Positions 9,025-17,642 of a DNA stretch of 44,128 bases are shown here, piece by piece. The stretch comes from an uncultured Clostridia bacterium (lineage in GTDB: Bacteria; Bacillota; Clostridia; Oscillospirales; Oscillospiraceae): the NCBI GenBank assembly GCA_946625125.1, contig CAMOSU010000007.1, forward strand, positions 1 to 44,128, read 5' to 3'. The position numbers were made by a program, and so were the translations under genes. The notes under the pieces were generated by a model. That model had not been told where the DNA came from. It saw only the letters and a list, made by a program, of their open reading frames with translations, and did no database searches. Each line of letters starts with the position of its first letter. The first letter of the stretch is position 1.

Positions 9025-9082
9025 AAATGAAACTATGATTGTTTCACAGTCTCATATTTTCATAGTTTCATTTCATTGTCAA
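9025..9082 (-). promoter_or_regulatory. ahcY promoter with a perfect 14-bp inverted repeat (likely operator)
   Basis: Reading the minus strand, TTGACA (9077-9082) is followed by a 17-bp spacer and AAATAT (9054-9059). AAATGAAACTATGA (minus strand, 9060-9073) falls within the spacer. Its perfect inverted partner lies at 9025-9038, downstream of the -10, with 21 bases between the arms. The arrangement suits a repressor gripping both sides of the -10 element. A U-tract suitable for a terminator is missing. The -35 overlaps the stop codon of the pullulanase gene. Confidence 0.7.
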
Positions 9083-11715
9083 TGAACCGCCACAATCAGC
9101 ACGTCTTTCGCGCCCACGCTGCTCTCGTCAGAGCCCTCTCCGGTGAAGAGGGGCAGCCACTCGCCCTCGGGCAGGGCGGCGGGGACGGCCTCGTCGTTGG
9201 GGTTGATGAGGGCCGCGGCCACGGTCTTCCCCTCCAGGGTCCAGACCACCCGGATCACGTTGTCCTCCAGAAGCTCGCAGGCGGGCTCGCCCTGGGTAAA
9301 GAAGGGATTGTCCCTCCGCAGCGCAATGAGGCTCCTGTAGAGCTCCCGCATCCGTCCCTGGAGACTGTCCTCCGTCAGCGCCTCCCAATCCAGATTGTTG
9401 ATCTCGTCAGAGGACTTGTAGGAGTTGTGGTCCCCCTGCTTACTGCGCAGCATTTCCTCCCCTGCCAGGAAAAAGGGTGCGCCCTTGCCCAGCATCAGAA
9501 TCTCCGCCCCCAGGCGGTTCATGGCGAAGCGGGCCTCATCGTCCGCCTCGGGATTGGAGGCCAGCAGCTTGTCCCAGATGGTATGGTTGTCGTGACAGGC
9601 CATATAGTTGATGACCTGGCTGTTTTCCACGGACCAGTTGGCGGCATTGGACCTCTCCCCGCCCTGGATGCCGAAAATCACCCTGGCAGCGGTTCCGGCG
9701 TCAGCCTTGCCGTTGATATAGCCCCGGTCTTTTGCGTCAAATACGCTGCCCTTGAGGCCGTCCCGAATGGCGTCGTTGAACACCGCCACGGCGCCGATCC
9801 CCTTTCTGCTGGGCTCCACCTGGGAGATATTGGCTTGGTTGGCCTGGAGATTGGGGTTCAGGGTGGTGGCGCCTCCGGTCCAGCCCTCGCCGTAGAGAAG
9901 GGCCTTGGGGTTGATTTTGTGAACCGCCCGCTCGATGGCCTGCATGGTCTCGATGTCGTGAAGGGCCATAAGATCGAAGCGGAAGCCGTCGATGTGGTAT
10001 TCCTTTGCCCAGTAGGACACGGAATCCACCATGTATTTGCGGAACATCACCCGCTCCGAGGCGGTCTCGTTGCCGCAGCCGGAGCCGTTGGAGGGGGCTC
10101 CGGTGCCGTTGTAGCGGTAGTAATAGTAGGGAACAATCCGGTTGAGGCAGGAGTCAAGCTCGTAGGTATGGTTGTAAACCACGTCCATCACCACACCCAT
10201 TCCGGCGCTGTGAATGGCCTGGACCATCTGCTTCAGCTCCTTGATCCGCACCTCGCCGTGGTAGGGGTCGGTGGAGTAGCTGCCCTCCGGGGCGTTGTAG
10301 TTCTTGGGATCGTAGCCCCAGTTGAACTGGGCCTGATCCAGCTTGGTCTCATCCACGGTGGCATAGTCATAGATGGGCTGGAGGTGGATGTGGGTCACGC
10401 CCAGATCCTCCAGATAGTCCAGGCCCACAGGCTGCCCCGCCCCGTTGCGCAGGCCGGTCTCCGTGAAGGCCAGATACTTGCCGGGATACTGACTGCCGGG
10501 AAGCCTGTTGGAGAAGTCCCGGACGTGAACCTCCCAGATCACCGCCTCATTGTAGGCGTCAATGCTCTGAACATAGTCGTCCTCTCCGAAGGCCAGGGGG
10601 TCCGTGGAGTCCAGCTCCACCACCATGCCCCGGTTTCCGTTGACCCCCACGGCTCTGGCATAGGGGTCCACCGCCTCCTGGGTTCCCAGGGCGGTGGTGA
10701 CGCTGTAGGTATAGTAGGTGCCGTGGCCGCAGGAGGCGGCGGCGACCCATACTCCCTTTTCCCCCCGGTTCATGTTGATCTGCTCGTAGGCTTCTCCCCC
10801 GTCTCCCGCCTCGAACAGATTCAGCACCACAGCGGAAGCGGTGGGCGCCCAGAGCTTAAACAGGGTCAGCTCCCCCTGGATCACGGCCCCCAGGTCGTCC
10901 CCGTCATAGGTGAAGCGCTCCACAAAGTCAGGACTGTCGAAGACCTTGGTGGGAACGGCGCTCCGGGGCTCAAAGCCCTCCAGCTTTACGGTGTAGGTCT
11001 TGGAGATGTCCAGCTCCTCAGCCAGGGTGATGACGCCGGTGATGACCTCGTTGTTCAGGCTGGACAGGCTCTCCACGGGAATCTCCCGTTCCCCCTCCAG
11101 GACCTTGATCTGGTCCAGGGAGGCAAAGCGGGTGGCGGGGCTGATGAAATACTGGATCTGGTTCAGGCTCACAATGGCCGCCAGGGAGAAATCTCGGTTC
11201 TGGTTCAAGGTCTTTCCTCCGTCCGTGCTGGTGTACTGCCCGGCCTCTCCGGGCAGAAGATAGATCTCGGTGTTTTCTCCGGTGATGACGGCGAAGCGGT
11301 CCTCCTCATAGTCCTTCGTGGCGTCACCCCAGCTTGTACCGCCGGGATCGGAGCAGTTTTTACGGACAATGAAGCCCAGCTCGGTGATCTCCTCCGGGAC
11401 GTTCAGCACCACCTTCCCGCCGTACTCACAGGGGTGGAAGGGATAGCCCCGGCCCTCGGCGTCGGGATACCAGATCCACATGTCGCACTTGGAATAGTCC
11501 GCCTTTTCGTCCTTCCAATAGAAGGTCACCTGATTGGTGCCGGGCTCCCGCTCCAGGCTGTATTCCTCCGTGACAGGGGTCTCCCCCGTGTCGGCAGGCG
11601 ACCCGGCGGCGGTGTCCGTCCTCTCCATTCCCGGCCCGTCCACAGGCTGCACGCAGCCCGCCAGCAGGCCCCAGAGCATCAGCAGGCAAAGCAGAATCGC
11701 AAGGGTACGTTTCAT
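9079..11715 (-). CDS. pulA: Secreted type I pullulanase lipoprotein (GH13)
   Basis: An 878-residue enzyme cleaving alpha-1,6 branches of pullulan, amylopectin or glycogen. The N-terminus is a lipoprotein signal with lipobox LLAGC. Next comes a CBM41-like alpha-glucan-binding domain (QVTFYWKDEKADYSKCDMWI), a linker domain, then a CBM48-like module (FKLWAPTASAVVLNLFEAG). The catalytic barrel has the pullulanase signature NWGYDPKNYNAPEGSYS, DVVYNHTY, nucleophile GFRFDLMALHD (about residue 580), acid GEGW (about 610) and CHDNH (about 708). I chose the ATG at 11715, preceded by AGGAG at 8 bases; an upstream in-frame ATG at 11733 overlaps that site. It probably sits on the outer face of the membrane and releases linear maltodextrins. 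Confidence 0.95.
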   Translation of the reverse strand: MKRTLAILLCLLMLWGLLAGCVQPVDGPGMERTDTAAGSPADTGETPVTEEYSLEREPGTNQVTFYWKDEKADYSKCDMWIWYPDAEGRGYPFHPCEYGGKVVLNVPEEITELGFIVRKNCSDPGGTSWGDATKDYEEDRFAVITGENTEIYLLPGEAGQYTSTDGGKTLNQNRDFSLAAIVSLNQIQYFISPATRFASLDQIKVLEGEREIPVESLSSLNNEVITGVITLAEELDISKTYTVKLEGFEPRSAVPTKVFDSPDFVERFTYDGDDLGAVIQGELTLFKLWAPTASAVVLNLFEAGDGGEAYEQINMNRGEKGVWVAAASCGHGTYYTYSVTTALGTQEAVDPYARAVGVNGNRGMVVELDSTDPLAFGEDDYVQSIDAYNEAVIWEVHVRDFSNRLPGSQYPGKYLAFTETGLRNGAGQPVGLDYLEDLGVTHIHLQPIYDYATVDETKLDQAQFNWGYDPKNYNAPEGSYSTDPYHGEVRIKELKQMVQAIHSAGMGVVMDVVYNHTYELDSCLNRIVPYYYYRYNGTGAPSNGSGCGNETASERVMFRKYMVDSVSYWAKEYHIDGFRFDLMALHDIETMQAIERAVHKINPKALLYGEGWTGGATTLNPNLQANQANISQVEPSRKGIGAVAVFNDAIRDGLKGSVFDAKDRGYINGKADAGTAARVIFGIQGGERSNAANWSVENSQVINYMACHDNHTIWDKLLASNPEADDEARFAMNRLGAEILMLGKGAPFFLAGEEMLRSKQGDHNSYKSSDEINNLDWEALTEDSLQGRMRELYRSLIALRRDNPFFTQGEPACELLEDNVIRVVWTLEGKTVAAALINPNDEAVPAALPEGEWLPLFTGEGSDESSVGAKDVLIVAVH

Positions 11716-11789
11716 GGTGCATTCTCCTTCCAAACAAGATTTTTCACTATTTTGTGCAGATTATGGATGGTTCAGCGTTCAGGGAAACG

Positions 11790-12075
11790 AAACGATTCCG
11801 CCGCAGGGACGAGCCGTGCTCGTCCGCCCAGCCGCAGGCGGACAGCTTGCCCCAGGCAAATCCAGCGCCGTCGCGACAATCGGAAACAAAACGAGAAACG
11901 GTACGCCGCCAAATCGGCTGCTGACGCATCCGATTGTTTGCCGCGCAAACCGGGCGAGCAATGCTCGCCCCTGCGGCATACACGGAAGGTTTCTGTTCCG
12001 GGCGGGATATAGCGGGCGGCCAATGACTGCCCCTACAGGCGTGTCATTCTGAGCGAAGCGAAGCATTGCGCCCTT
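11790..12075 (-). repeat. Inverted copy of the 150-bp dispersed repeat plus smaller repeats
   Basis: The reverse complement of about 11800-11975 matches 2527-2680 over most of its length, including CAATCGGATGCGTCAGCAGC and GGATTTGCCTGGGGCAA. It is followed by a GGCGGCCAATGACTGCCCC element and a GTCATTCTGAGCGAAG copy at 12043-12063. The 420 bp between the pullulanase start and the ABC exporter stop hold only this material. No gene is seen. Confidence 0.75.
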
Positions 12076-12134
12076 CATGGGTGAATCCGTATCCCCCGTC
12101 CCCTGATGCCTGGTCCCTGCTCCCTGCTTCCTCC

Positions 12135-13931
12135 CTAAAACTCCATGGCCATTTTGGCAGAGCTCTCCTCGTCCAGCTCTGTCACGGTCCTGTCCACCAC
12201 CCGGTAGACCCGGCGGCAGAGACTCAGCACCGTAGGCCGGTGGGTGGTGACAATGCAGGTGCGCCTTGGGTTGCTCTTCATGATATTCCTCAGCACCCGG
12301 CGCTCCGTGGCCACGTCCAGAGCGGAGGTGGCCTCGTCCAAAAGGAGAATGGGAGCGTCCCGAAGCACGGCCCGGGCAATGGCAATGCGCTGGGCCTGGC
12401 CCTCTGACAGGCCCCTGCCTTGACGGCCCAGCTTGGTATGGAGGCCATCGGGCAGCTTCTGTACAAATTCCCAGGCACAGGCCTGCTCCAGAGCGTTCCG
12501 CATTTCCTCCTCGTCGGCGTCAGGCTTTCCCATCCGGAGGTTTTCCTCGATGCTGCCGGAAAGGATGGTGTTGCCCTGGGGAACGTAGGAGAAGAACTGC
12601 CGGGTCTCGGCGTTCAGCTCAAACTCCGTGCCGTCGGCAGCCCGGATCAGGGCCTCTCCCCGTCCGGGGCGAACCAGGGCCAGAATCAGGCGGATCAGGG
12701 TGGTTTTCCCCTCCCCGGAGGCCCCGATGAGGGCCACGATTTCCCCGGGGGAGGCGATGAGGCGGGAGTCGGTGATCACCTGCCGGTCCTCCACATAGGC
12801 AAAATCCAGGTCCCGCAGCTCCACGGTGAAGCCCTCTGCGGCCTTCTCCCCCAGGGAGCGGCTGGCTTTCACATGGTGCTCCTTGGGCAGCTCCACCAGC
12901 TCCCGAATCCGATGGGCGGAGATGGAGGCGTTGAGGAAGTTTGGGATGATGCCGATGACATTCTGAAAGGCCCCGGAGAGCTTGGAGGTCTGCTGCAAAA
13001 ACAGCGTCATGGTGCCATAGCTGATGGTATGGGTCCAAAGCTGGTAGAGGCAGTAGCCGAAGGCCCCCATGGAAACCAACGACCCCATCACCGTGAGAAA
13101 CACATTGGTCTGAATGGTGAAAAGATTGTAGTCCAGATTCACCTTCTTGAATTTCTCCTGCCAGTCCCGAAGTCTCACACTGTACTGGTCCGTGATGCCG
13201 AAGGACTTGATGGTGTCCATATTGTAGAAGGTCTCCAGCTCGAAGCTCATGACCTCGCTGGCCATTTTGCGGACCTTCTTTCCGTGCTCCCGCTGACGGC
13301 GCAGGATGAAGCGGGAGGCCAGCAGCAGGGCCGGAGCCGTGGCGAAGGAGAAAACCGCCATGACCCAGTCATAATGGAGAATCACAAAGAAGGTCGCGGT
13401 AAAGCGGTAAAAGGAAACGATGATGGTGGGCAGCCAGCTCACCGCGTTGGAGCCCACGGTGCCAATGTCGTTGGAAAAGCGGTTGAGAATGTCCCCGCTT
13501 TCATACTGGTTCAGGGCGGCCCAGTCCGCGTCGATGATTTTGTCGAAGATGTCCCGCTGGACGTCGTTTCCGATGCGGATTCCCAGCTTCAGAACGACTC
13601 GTCCCAGCAGGCTGCTGAGCACCAGCCCGAAGAGGGTGCTGCCAACGTAGACCACGATCAGCACCGCCAGCTTGGAGGTCTGATAGCCGGTGATGATGTC
13701 GATGACGTACTTGCTGGCCACAGCCCCCACCAGGCCCAGGGTGGTGGAGAGAATGCCCAGAAGGGTGTAGAAGACAATGGCCCCCTTGTAGCGCCTGGAA
13801 TAGGTGAAGATCCAGCGCCAGTCGTCAAGGATCTCCCGGAAGGTTCCATCCTTCCAGCGCTGCCGCAGGATTCGCAGGGACTCAAAGGACGGGGCGCTGT
13901 TTTGTTCCGGGGAGTTGTTTTGTTCGTTCAT
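12135..13931 (-). CDS. ABC exporter half-transporter (permease fused to ATPase)
   Basis: A 598-residue exporter of the ABCB type that would work as a homodimer, or as a heterodimer with a partner not seen here. Residues 45-340 hold six membrane spans. The nucleotide-binding domain follows, with Walker A GASGEGKTT, Q-loop YVPQGNTILSGS, signature LSEGQAQRIAIARA and Walker B ILLLDEATSALD. The signature reads LSEGQ rather than LSGGQ, a common variant. CAGAGG precedes the ATG. It lies 63 bp after ccsA on the same strand, so a link to cytochrome c assembly is possible but unproven. The substrate is not visible. Confidence 0.88.
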   Translation of the reverse strand: MNEQNNSPEQNSAPSFESLRILRQRWKDGTFREILDDWRWIFTYSRRYKGAIVFYTLLGILSTTLGLVGAVASKYVIDIITGYQTSKLAVLIVVYVGSTLFGLVLSSLLGRVVLKLGIRIGNDVQRDIFDKIIDADWAALNQYESGDILNRFSNDIGTVGSNAVSWLPTIIVSFYRFTATFFVILHYDWVMAVFSFATAPALLLASRFILRRQREHGKKVRKMASEVMSFELETFYNMDTIKSFGITDQYSVRLRDWQEKFKKVNLDYNLFTIQTNVFLTVMGSLVSMGAFGYCLYQLWTHTISYGTMTLFLQQTSKLSGAFQNVIGIIPNFLNASISAHRIRELVELPKEHHVKASRSLGEKAAEGFTVELRDLDFAYVEDRQVITDSRLIASPGEIVALIGASGEGKTTLIRLILALVRPGRGEALIRAADGTEFELNAETRQFFSYVPQGNTILSGSIEENLRMGKPDADEEEMRNALEQACAWEFVQKLPDGLHTKLGRQGRGLSEGQAQRIAIARAVLRDAPILLLDEATSALDVATERRVLRNIMKSNPRRTCIVTTHRPTVLSLCRRVYRVVDRTVTELDEESSAKMAMEF

Positions 13932-13994
13932 AGTTCAAACCTCTGCTGCCCGGGGCGGGCAGTCATTCGTGTCATTGGGAGTAAGACCGGGCGC

Positions 13995-14819
13995 TTAAGC
14001 GTAGCTGTGGATTCCCGGCAGGAAGGTATTGACCCCGATGTAGGTGAAGATCACACAGACAAAGCCTGCCACGGCAAAGATGGCGGCGGCCTTTCCCTGC
14101 CAGCCCCGGCGGATGCGCAGATGGAGATAGGCAGCGTAGACCAGCCAGGTCACCAGGGACCAGGTCTCCTTGGGGTCCCAGGACCAGTAGGAGCCCCAGG
14201 CCTGCTCCGCCCAGATGGCGCCGGTGACAATGGTGAAGGTGAGGAAGAGCAGTCCCAGGCAGACGCTGCGATAGGAGATCAGATCCAGCTTTTCCCGGGC
14301 GGGAACGTGCTGGTCCCAGAAGCTCCGGTTTTTCATCCGGTCCCGGAGCAGGAAGATGATTCCCAAAACAAAGCTGACCCCGAAGGAGCCGTAGGCGATG
14401 ATGGCGGTGGACACATGGAAGCCCAGCCAACTGGAGCGCAGGGCAGGCATCAGGGCCTTCACCTCCCGGCTCTGCATGGCGGCGTAGCCGATAAGCAAAA
14501 GGATCACCGGGGCGGCGAAGGTCCCGATCACCGGGAACTTGAATTTCCAGATAAAGAGCAGACTCACCAGACTGAGACCCCAGGCAAAGCTGGTGGCAAA
14601 CTCGTATTGGTTTGTCATAGGCAGGCGTCCCGCTCCCAGGCCCCGGCAGATCAGCGCCGCGGTGTGCAGCAGCAGGCCGATCCCCTGAATAACGGAGGCA
14701 ATTTTCGCCGCCCTGTCCCTTTTCAGGGGGATGAAGAGGAAATATCCGATCATGGCCAGGAAGTAAAGGCAGATCACGATGTAGAACAGGGTCGTTTCGA
14801 TGTTCAGCAGATTCGTCAT
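13995..14819 (-). CDS. ccsA: Cytochrome c biogenesis protein CcsA/ResC
   Basis: A 274-residue polytopic membrane protein, one half of the System II haem delivery and cytochrome c ligation machine. The tryptophan-rich WGSYWSWDPKETWSL haem-handling motif is intact, in the C-terminal third. Eight hydrophobic segments are visible. Histidines of the family include one in GFHVSTAIIAY. I chose the ATG at 14819; a TTG at 14837 would overlap the resB stop (TTGA) and add six residues, and the data do not decide. It follows resB directly, forming the standard pair. Confidence 0.93.
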   Translation of the reverse strand: MTNLLNIETTLFYIVICLYFLAMIGYFLFIPLKRDRAAKIASVIQGIGLLLHTAALICRGLGAGRLPMTNQYEFATSFAWGLSLVSLLFIWKFKFPVIGTFAAPVILLLIGYAAMQSREVKALMPALRSSWLGFHVSTAIIAYGSFGVSFVLGIIFLLRDRMKNRSFWDQHVPAREKLDLISYRSVCLGLLFLTFTIVTGAIWAEQAWGSYWSWDPKETWSLVTWLVYAAYLHLRIRRGWQGKAAAIFAVAGFVCVIFTYIGVNTFLPGIHSYA

Positions 14820-14833
14820 GTCAGCACCAACCT

Positions 14834-16120
14834 TCAACTGTTTTCTTGGTCTTTTTTCATTTGGCCCGCGGCCTGGCGGACCCGGTCGGCAAACAGGGCT
14901 CCGGCCTTGGGGCTCTTGGCGTACACGGTCCAGCTTCCCTCCTGCTCCCGCACCGCCCAGAGCTTCCGGGTTTGCAGGTAGAAGGCCAGAAACAGGCCCA
15001 GCAGCGTCACCAGACCTCCCAGGAAGGCCACGGGGGTGAAGCGGTCCCGTTTGATCTGGATCAGCGTGTAGCTCCGGGGCTCGGAGAAGCGGACCTCATA
15101 GGGGGTGAACACCGGGATGTCGCCGCCCTCGGCCTGCACATCCATGGTGACAAAGCGCTCCTCCCCGGTATCCGGATCATAGTTGTACACCAGGTAGGCA
15201 TAGCCTGCCCGCGCCCCCGCCTGGGCTGTTTCGTCGAAATCAGGCAGGTACGCCCGCAGCAGCACCGAGGCGGTGGTTCCCAGCAGATACGCCCGTTCTC
15301 CCACGCAAAGAACCTGCTCCTGGAGCAGCTCGCCGTCCTTATACACTGTGAGCCGGGCGGCGTCCCCGGTGGAGTTTTGGTAGAGCTTGAAGCCGAAGGC
15401 TGTGCCGGGGTGATTGACGCTGGCGGAAACATCCTGGGCCAGCACGTCCTCCGGATCGGAGAGATCGCAAACTGTGAGCTCCGCCTGATACTGCTCCACG
15501 CTGCCGTCCTCCCGCCGGTCAACCCGGAAGTCCCGGATGGACAGGGCATAGTCGGTCTCTCCGATCTGCTTGGTCTGGCCGGGGACCCCGTAAACGCTGT
15601 ATTCCTCCTTGGTCATCTGTCCCAGGCCGAAGCCCAGTATCAGCAGAAGGATCCCCAGGTGACAAACCCAGGCGCCCCAGAGCCCCGCCCGATTCTGCAC
15701 GGAAAAGCGCAGGGGGCGGCCTTGGGGGTCAAGGCTCTGCCGGGCCTTGGGCATATGCAGGCGCCGCAGCAGCTCCTCCGGGTCCTCCACGCCCTCCAGG
15801 GTCAGATCCGGGCTTCCGGCTTTGGCGGGGTCCGCGGCCTCAGCAGTCCGGCGCAAAAGCTGGGGCAGACGGATGAGATTGCACAGCAGCAGGTTTCCGC
15901 AGAGAAACGCGGCGATGGTGATAAACCACCAACTGTGAAACACGTCCTCCAGCCCCAAGGCCAGAATCAAAGCGGCGCCCCGCTGAGAATAGCGCTGGGC
16001 GTACTCCTCGAAGCTCAGCCCCTGGGTGATAAAGCTTCCCCCGGCGCAGGCCAGGATCAGCACCGCCAGGAGCAGGATGGCAAAGCGCATGGAGCCCAGG
16101 AATTTCCAGAGTTTTTTCAT
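14834..16120 (-). CDS. resB: ResB-like cytochrome c biogenesis protein
   Basis: A 428-residue membrane protein that partners CcsA in System II cytochrome c assembly. Spans are seen near residues 9-30, 62-85, 140-160 and about 365-385, with a large extracytoplasmic domain between the third and fourth, as expected of ResB. N-terminal signature: KLWKFLGSMRFAILLLAVL. GGGAGGA precedes the ATG. It is transcribed from a consensus promoter at 16199-16227. No cytochrome c (CxxCH) gene and no CcdA are in the window, so the client cytochrome must lie elsewhere. Confidence 0.9.
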   Translation of the reverse strand: MKKLWKFLGSMRFAILLLAVLILACAGGSFITQGLSFEEYAQRYSQRGAALILALGLEDVFHSWWFITIAAFLCGNLLLCNLIRLPQLLRRTAEAADPAKAGSPDLTLEGVEDPEELLRRLHMPKARQSLDPQGRPLRFSVQNRAGLWGAWVCHLGILLLILGFGLGQMTKEEYSVYGVPGQTKQIGETDYALSIRDFRVDRREDGSVEQYQAELTVCDLSDPEDVLAQDVSASVNHPGTAFGFKLYQNSTGDAARLTVYKDGELLQEQVLCVGERAYLLGTTASVLLRAYLPDFDETAQAGARAGYAYLVYNYDPDTGEERFVTMDVQAEGGDIPVFTPYEVRFSEPRSYTLIQIKRDRFTPVAFLGGLVTLLGLFLAFYLQTRKLWAVREQEGSWTVYAKSPKAGALFADRVRQAAGQMKKDQENS

Positions 16121-16198
16121 AGAGTTTCCTCCCGCGGGGCGGCCGAGGGCCGTCGCCGCGTCTTTCCCGCGTATTTCCGGGGATTTGCATTCAGATAC

Positions 16199-16227
16199 AT
16201 TATATATGCCCGCAAAGCGGGTGTCAA
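16199..16227 (-). promoter_or_regulatory. Promoter for resB-ccsA
   Basis: On the minus strand TTGACA (16222-16227) is followed by a 17-bp spacer and TATAAT (16199-16204), a perfect sigma-A consensus. The spacer contains the small inverted repeat CCCGC-TTT-GCGGG. The predicted leader of roughly 70 bases holds nothing structured that I can see. It is divergent to the promoter at 16272-16300. Confidence 0.85.
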
Positions 16228-16271
16228 TCCTTCGAAAAAGATTTCCCCTTCTGATACGGCAACTTTTTGTC

Positions 16272-16300
16272 TTGCATTTTCCGCCCGTGTGTTCTATAAT
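16272..16300 (+). promoter_or_regulatory. Promoter for the 16342-19249 operon
   Basis: TTGCAT (16272-16277), a 17-bp spacer and TATAAT (16295-16300). The start site would fall near 16307, giving a leader of about 35 bases with AGGAG before the ATG at 16342. Confidence 0.8.
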
Positions 16301-16341
16301 AAGGTATATTTTATTCCCCGTACACTTCCAGGAGTGATTCC

Positions 16342-16899
16342 ATGGCAGAAGAATCTCAATTTCACATGACAGTCGTGACCCAGAAGCGGGTGCTCAAGCG
16401 CAATCCCCAGCAGGCGGAGGCGGAGAAGCCGAAGGTCCCGGCTACGGATACTCCCCAGCCCTCTCCCCAAAAGCCGGACCGCAGCCCGGACTCCCGCCAC
16501 AGTGCGGATTCCGGCCACGGCACAGCCGCCCGGCAGCACTCCCGCGAAGGCTCCGGAGCGCACCGCCGCGTGCGGCACTACAACGACTTTGGCACCGTGG
16601 AGCTCGGTACGCTGGAAGGCCCCCATGAGGCGGCGGAAGCCCGGGAGGGCTCCGCCTCAGAGCCCTCCCGAGGGCAGCTTCAGCGGGAATTTTACCACAA
16701 GTACGATTCGGTGCTCAACCGCCATTTTGAAACCCGCGACAAGAAAAAAACCCCCAAGCTGCTGATCATCGCGGTGCTGCTGGTGTTGATCCTCCTGTTG
16801 AGTCTGGTGGGGATCGGGAGCCTCAACGCCCAAGTCGGTGAGAGCCTGGAGCGTCCTCAGGTTGAAACCATCCCCGTTGTGACCCTTGACCTGGGATAA
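16342..16899 (+). CDS. Hypothetical single-span membrane protein
   Basis: A 185-residue protein. The first 130 residues are charged, rich in Pro, Ser, Arg and Glu, and look disordered. A basic stretch (RDKKKTPK) leads into one membrane span at about 137-158 (LLIIAVLLVLILLLSLVGIG). About 25 residues follow on the far side. The positive-inside rule puts the long N-terminal region in the cytoplasm. AGGAG precedes the ATG by about 8 bases. The gene is first in an apparent operon, 29 bp before an ABC ATPase, so it could be an accessory of that transporter. I do not recognise a family. Confidence 0.7.
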   Translation: MAEESQFHMTVVTQKRVLKRNPQQAEAEKPKVPATDTPQPSPQKPDRSPDSRHSADSGHGTAARQHSREGSGAHRRVRHYNDFGTVELGTLEGPHEAAEAREGSASEPSRGQLQREFYHKYDSVLNRHFETRDKKKTPKLLIIAVLLVLILLLSLVGIGSLNAQVGESLERPQVETIPVVTLDLG

Positions 16900-16928
16900 G
16901 CGACACGCGCAGAGAGGAGCGTCTACCT

Positions 16929-17642
16929 ATGCTGAACATTCAACATCTTACCAAGCGCTACGGCGAGAAGGTCGCCGTGCAGGATCTGAGCCTCCACATT
17001 GCCCCCGGGGAGATCTACGGCTTCATCGGCCACAACGGGGCCGGAAAGACCACCACCCTCAAGGCGGCGGTAGGCATTCTGCAATATGACGCCGGAAGCA
17101 TCACCATCGACGGACTGGATCTGCAAAAGGACCCCCTGGGCTGCAAGGCCCGGCTGGCCTATATTCCCGACAACCCGGATCTGTACGAATTTATGACCGG
17201 CATCAAGTATCTCAACTTCATTGCCGACGTCTTCGGCGTCAGCGCCGGGGATCGGAGCGCCCGGATCAATGCCCTGGCCCAGCAGCTTGAGCTGACTCAG
17301 GACCTGGCCCAGCCCATCTCCGCCTATTCCCACGGGATGAAGCAGAAGCTGGCCATCATCGCCGCCTGGCTCCATGCGCCCCGGCTGATATTGATGGATG
17401 AGCCCTTTGTGGGCCTGGACCCCAAGGCCTCCCACCTGCTCAAGCAGATGATGCGGGAGCACTGTGACCGGGGCGGCGCCATTTTCTTCTCCACCCATGT
17501 GCTGGAGGTGGCGGAAAAGCTCTGCGACAAGGTGGCCATCATCAAGCAGGGCCGCCTGATCCGTTCCGGCACCATGGAGGAGGTTCGGGGAGACGATTCC
17601 TTGGAGGAGGTCTTCCTGGAGCTGGAGGGCGAGTCATGCTGA
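16929..17642 (+). CDS. ABC transporter ATP-binding protein
   Basis: A 237-residue ATPase subunit. It has Walker A GHNGAGKTTT, the Q-loop region RLAYIPDNPDLYE, the signature YSHGMKQKLAI (SHGMK variant typical of the CcmA/EcsA-like group), Walker B LILMDEPFVGLD and the switch histidine in FFSTHVLEVAE. It energises the permease encoded immediately downstream, whose ATG lies inside the 3' end of this gene (7-base overlap). Transport direction and substrate are unknown; relatives of this type are usually exporters. Confidence 0.92.
   Translation: MLNIQHLTKRYGEKVAVQDLSLHIAPGEIYGFIGHNGAGKTTTLKAAVGILQYDAGSITIDGLDLQKDPLGCKARLAYIPDNPDLYEFMTGIKYLNFIADVFGVSAGDRSARINALAQQLELTQDLAQPISAYSHGMKQKLAIIAAWLHAPRLILMDEPFVGLDPKASHLLKQMMREHCDRGGAIFFSTHVLEVAEKLCDKVAIIKQGRLIRSGTMEEVRGDDSLEEVFLELEGESC

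Noticed and set aside
9005-9082. SAH riboswitch upstream of ahcY
   Set aside because: The space between the predicted start site and the ATG is about 40 bases, too short, and the structure present is a simple AT-rich inverted repeat over the promoter.
9076-12012. A 978-residue open frame on the plus strand opposite the pullulanase gene
   Set aside because: It mirrors the codon pattern of the real minus-strand gene, has the His/Gly/Gln-rich composition of antisense frames in GC-rich DNA, and shows no domain or plausible start.
12420-14981. An 853-residue open frame on the plus strand opposite the ABC exporter and ccsA
   Set aside because: It spans two well-supported minus-strand genes and the gap between them, and its translation is low-complexity Gly/Gln/His with no motif.
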